Positions 5,896 to 7,247 of a DNA stretch of 7,247 bases are shown here, piece by piece (the stretch's first letter is position 1; every line of letters begins with the position of its first letter). The notes below the pieces were generated by a model. The model searched no databases and had not been told where the DNA came from. It saw only the letters and a list, made by a program, of their open reading frames with translations. Source of the stretch: Evtepia sp. (GTDB taxonomy: Bacteria > Bacillota > Clostridia > Oscillospirales > Oscillospiraceae). The translations under genes and the position numbers were made by a program. The stretch covers positions 1 to 7,247 of the forward strand of contig JAQSXW010000039.1 in assembly GCA_029256465.1 (NCBI GenBank). The letters run 5' to 3'.

Positions 5896-6680
5896 GAGAG
5901 GTTTATCGTTATTTAGATCAAATGGCTCCTTTTGGTTTGCAGTTAAACTTTGACAATGCAGGGTTTCTGGTGGGTAAGCAGCAAGCGGAAGTCTCTAGGG
6001 TCTTGATTGCGCTTGATGTTACGACAGAAGTGATTGCGGAGGCAATCGAGAAAAACGTGGATCTGATTGTAACCCATCATCCGGTGATTTGGGGCACGAT
6101 TGCTTCTGTGACGGATCAAGACCAGACTGGGAAGAAGCTCCTTTCACTGATTGAAAACGGAATTGCAGCCATCTGCGCACATACCAATTTGGATGCGGTA
6201 GAAGGTGGTGTGAATAGTGAACTAGCCCGCCGCCTGAAGCTTAAGAATCCGAATCCTTTGCATGAAGATGGAGTGGATAAAAGCGGTGCTCCTTACGGGA
6301 TAGGGAGAGTAGGAGATCGCTTAGAAGGTCCGGTTCCTTTGGACGTTTTTGTGTTGGAAGTGAAAGAAGCATTAGACTTAGATGGTATTCGTGTGCTGGA
6401 TTCCGGACGCTCTGCTTTCCGTATTGCGGTTGGCGGTGGCTCTTGTGGTAGTATGATCACTGATGTGCACAGGCATGGATGCGACACGTTTATAACCGCG
6501 GATGTAAAGCACGATACTTTTCTTGAGGCCAGGGCTTTGGGGATTAACCTCTTGGATGCAGGGCATTATGCAACAGAGACGGTGATTTGTCCTGTATTGG
6601 CTCGATGGCTGAGGGAGGCGTTTCCTACGCTTTCTATCGAAGTATCTGAATGTCAGGGGGAAGTGTTTGTTTACCGTTAA
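5883..6680 (+). CDS. Nif3-like dinuclear metal centre protein (YbgI/YqfO family, short form)
   Basis: This 265-residue protein belongs to the NIF3 family, whose members form hexameric rings with two metal ions per subunit. Likely metal ligands are visible: H65-H66 in T-H-H-P, D104 in A-H-T-N-L-D, and H228 with E232 in D-A-G-H-Y-A-T-E. Other family features are the D-N-A-G-F-L-V-G block (24-31) and the D-V-K-H-D-T-F-L-E-A block (207-216). It is the compact form, like E. coli YbgI (about 247 residues), and lacks the extra central domain of Bacillus YqfO (over 360). The family is sometimes labelled GTP cyclohydrolase 1 type 2, but its physiological reaction remains uncertain, so I do not assign it. 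The start is TTG; an upstream GTG would add only three residues. It overlaps trmK by 13 bases, which implies co-translation. No terminator is evident after it. Confidence 0.93.
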   Translation: MATVGEVYRYLDQMAPFGLQLNFDNAGFLVGKQQAEVSRVLIALDVTTEVIAEAIEKNVDLIVTHHPVIWGTIASVTDQDQTGKKLLSLIENGIAAICAHTNLDAVEGGVNSELARRLKLKNPNPLHEDGVDKSGAPYGIGRVGDRLEGPVPLDVFVLEVKEALDLDGIRVLDSGRSAFRIAVGGGSCGSMITDVHRHGCDTFITADVKHDTFLEARALGINLLDAGHYATETVICPVLARWLREAFPTLSIEVSECQGEVFVYR

Positions 6681-6720
6681 TGCTTACTGTAATCGAATGG
6701 GTAAAATTTGATTGGGACTC

Positions 6721-6750
6721 TTGTCAAAATGTGTTGCACTATGCTAGAAT
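6721..6750 (+). promoter_or_regulatory. Sigma-A-type promoter with extended -10 for yebC
   Basis: The -35 element TTGTCA (6721-6726) matches five of six consensus bases. It is separated by 18 bases from TAGAAT (6745-6750), also five of six. TG at 6742-6743 forms an extended -10 (TGCTAGAAT). Transcription would begin near 6757, about 38 bases before the yebC ATG. It lies in a 114-base gap between genes. The match is by eye; it is the best promoter candidate in the window. Confidence 0.65.
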
Positions 6751-6794
6751 AATAAAATATGATTGTTATTTTCTAAGAAGGGAACGAGCTTGCG

Positions 6795-7247
6795 ATGTCT
6801 GGACATTCCAAATGGCATAATATTCAAAAATCTAAGGGTGCAGCGGATGCGAAACGCTCTCAAATGTTTACAAAAGTTGCCCGAGAAATGATTGTGGCAG
6901 TGAAGACCGGTGGCAGCGGTGACCCAAACAATAACTCACGTTTAGCGACCGTGATTGCAAAAGCTAAGGCGGTCAACATGCCAAACGATAACATTAAGCG
7001 CACCATTGAGAAAGCGTTGGGTTCTGGAAATGCAGATAGCTTCGAAAGCGTTGTGTATGAGGGATATGGCCCGAACGGCGTGGCAGTTATTGTTGAGGCA
7101 TTGACGGATAACCGAAACCGCACTGCCCCGGAAGTACGGCATTTTTTTGATAAATTTGGCGGAAATTTGGGCGCGACTGGTTGTGTATCTTGGTCATTCG
7201 ATCGGAAAGGTGTTATTATCATTGAGCGGGAAGATCTGAACGAAGAT
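6795..7247 (+). CDS. yebC: YebC/PmpR-family protein, TACO1-like (3' end outside window)
   Basis: The first 151 codons are present, with no stop before the window ends; full-length members have about 240 residues. It begins [11 protein letters not shown], the hallmark of the YebC type I group (the YeeI/YebC2 type lacks this G-H-S-K-W form). It continues with [14 protein letters not shown] (19-32), G-G-S-G-D-P-x-x-N (37-45), [13 protein letters not shown] (61-73), and [10 protein letters not shown] (83-92). The family was annotated as transcriptional regulators (PmpR). Related TACO1 is a mitochondrial translational activator, and more recent work points to a role on the ribosome at difficult-to-translate stretches, so the regulator label should be used with care. 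AAGGGA (6778-6783) lies 11 bases before the ATG, a somewhat long spacing. It appears to have its own promoter. Identification is very secure. Confidence 0.95.
   Translation, partial: MSGHSKWHNIQKSKGAADAKRSQMFTKVAREMIVAVKTGGSGDPNNNSRLATVIAKAKAVNMPNDNIKRTIEKALGSGNADSFESVVYEGYGPNGVAVIVEALTDNRNRTAPEVRHFFDKFGGNLGATGCVSWSFDRKGVIIIEREDLNED

Noticed and set aside
6747..6773. AT-rich inverted repeat (GAATAATAA with TTATTTTC) downstream of the yebC -10
   Set aside because: The stem is only A-T rich with a bulge and overlaps the promoter, so it is probably chance in AT-rich spacer DNA.
6860..7222. 120-codon open frame on the minus strand, opposite yebC
   Set aside because: yebC is unmistakable on the + strand across the same bases, and the antisense product resembles no family.

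Overview
The window looks like a chromosomal housekeeping region from a low- to mid-GC member of the Bacillota, most likely class Clostridia and plausibly the Oscillospiraceae/Ruminococcaceae side. The reasons are a gene fusing IspH to a four-repeat ribosomal S1-like protein, a TrmK-Nif3 gene pair, strong GGAGG-type ribosome binding sites, and frequent GTG and TTG starts. This placement is inference from gene content; no 16S or other marker is present. All eight genes lie on the + strand. I see no mobile element, CRISPR array, tRNA, rRNA or defence locus.

Region 1 (2-4772) is one tight run of overlapping genes: the 3' end of a MurR/RpiR-type SIS-domain regulator, a HI0933/BaiN-like flavoprotein, cytidylate kinase (cmk), a PlsC-type acyltransferase, and the IspH-S1 fusion. 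Neighbours overlap by 1, 26, 4 and 4 bases, so translational coupling is likely. A hairpin with a T-run (4820-4855) ends the run. The run combines nucleotide metabolism (CMP/dCMP phosphorylation), phospholipid synthesis, isoprenoid precursor synthesis and translation. These are growth-linked functions rather than one pathway.

Region 2 (4856-5164) holds a small DUF1858 CxxC protein, with a terminator on each side and no convincing promoter of its own. Region 3 (5167-6680) holds trmK (tRNA m1A22 methyltransferase) and a short-form Nif3-like metal protein. They overlap, and both appear to start at TTG. trmK begins only 14 bases after the strong terminator, which leaves no room for a conventional promoter. 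Region 4 (6681-7247) is a 114-base spacer with a good extended -10 promoter, followed by the first 151 codons of yebC, cut by the window end.

The most interesting signal is inside the IspH-S1 fusion. At the junction there is an AAAGGAGGT Shine-Dalgarno sequence 10 bases before an in-frame ATG (codon 279). Codon choice also changes there: 5 of 13 arginines are AGA/AGG in the IspH half against 1 of 17 in the S1 half, and 4 ATA codons against none. Together these suggest that free S1 may also be made from the fused gene. I found no convincing evidence of an entirely new system.
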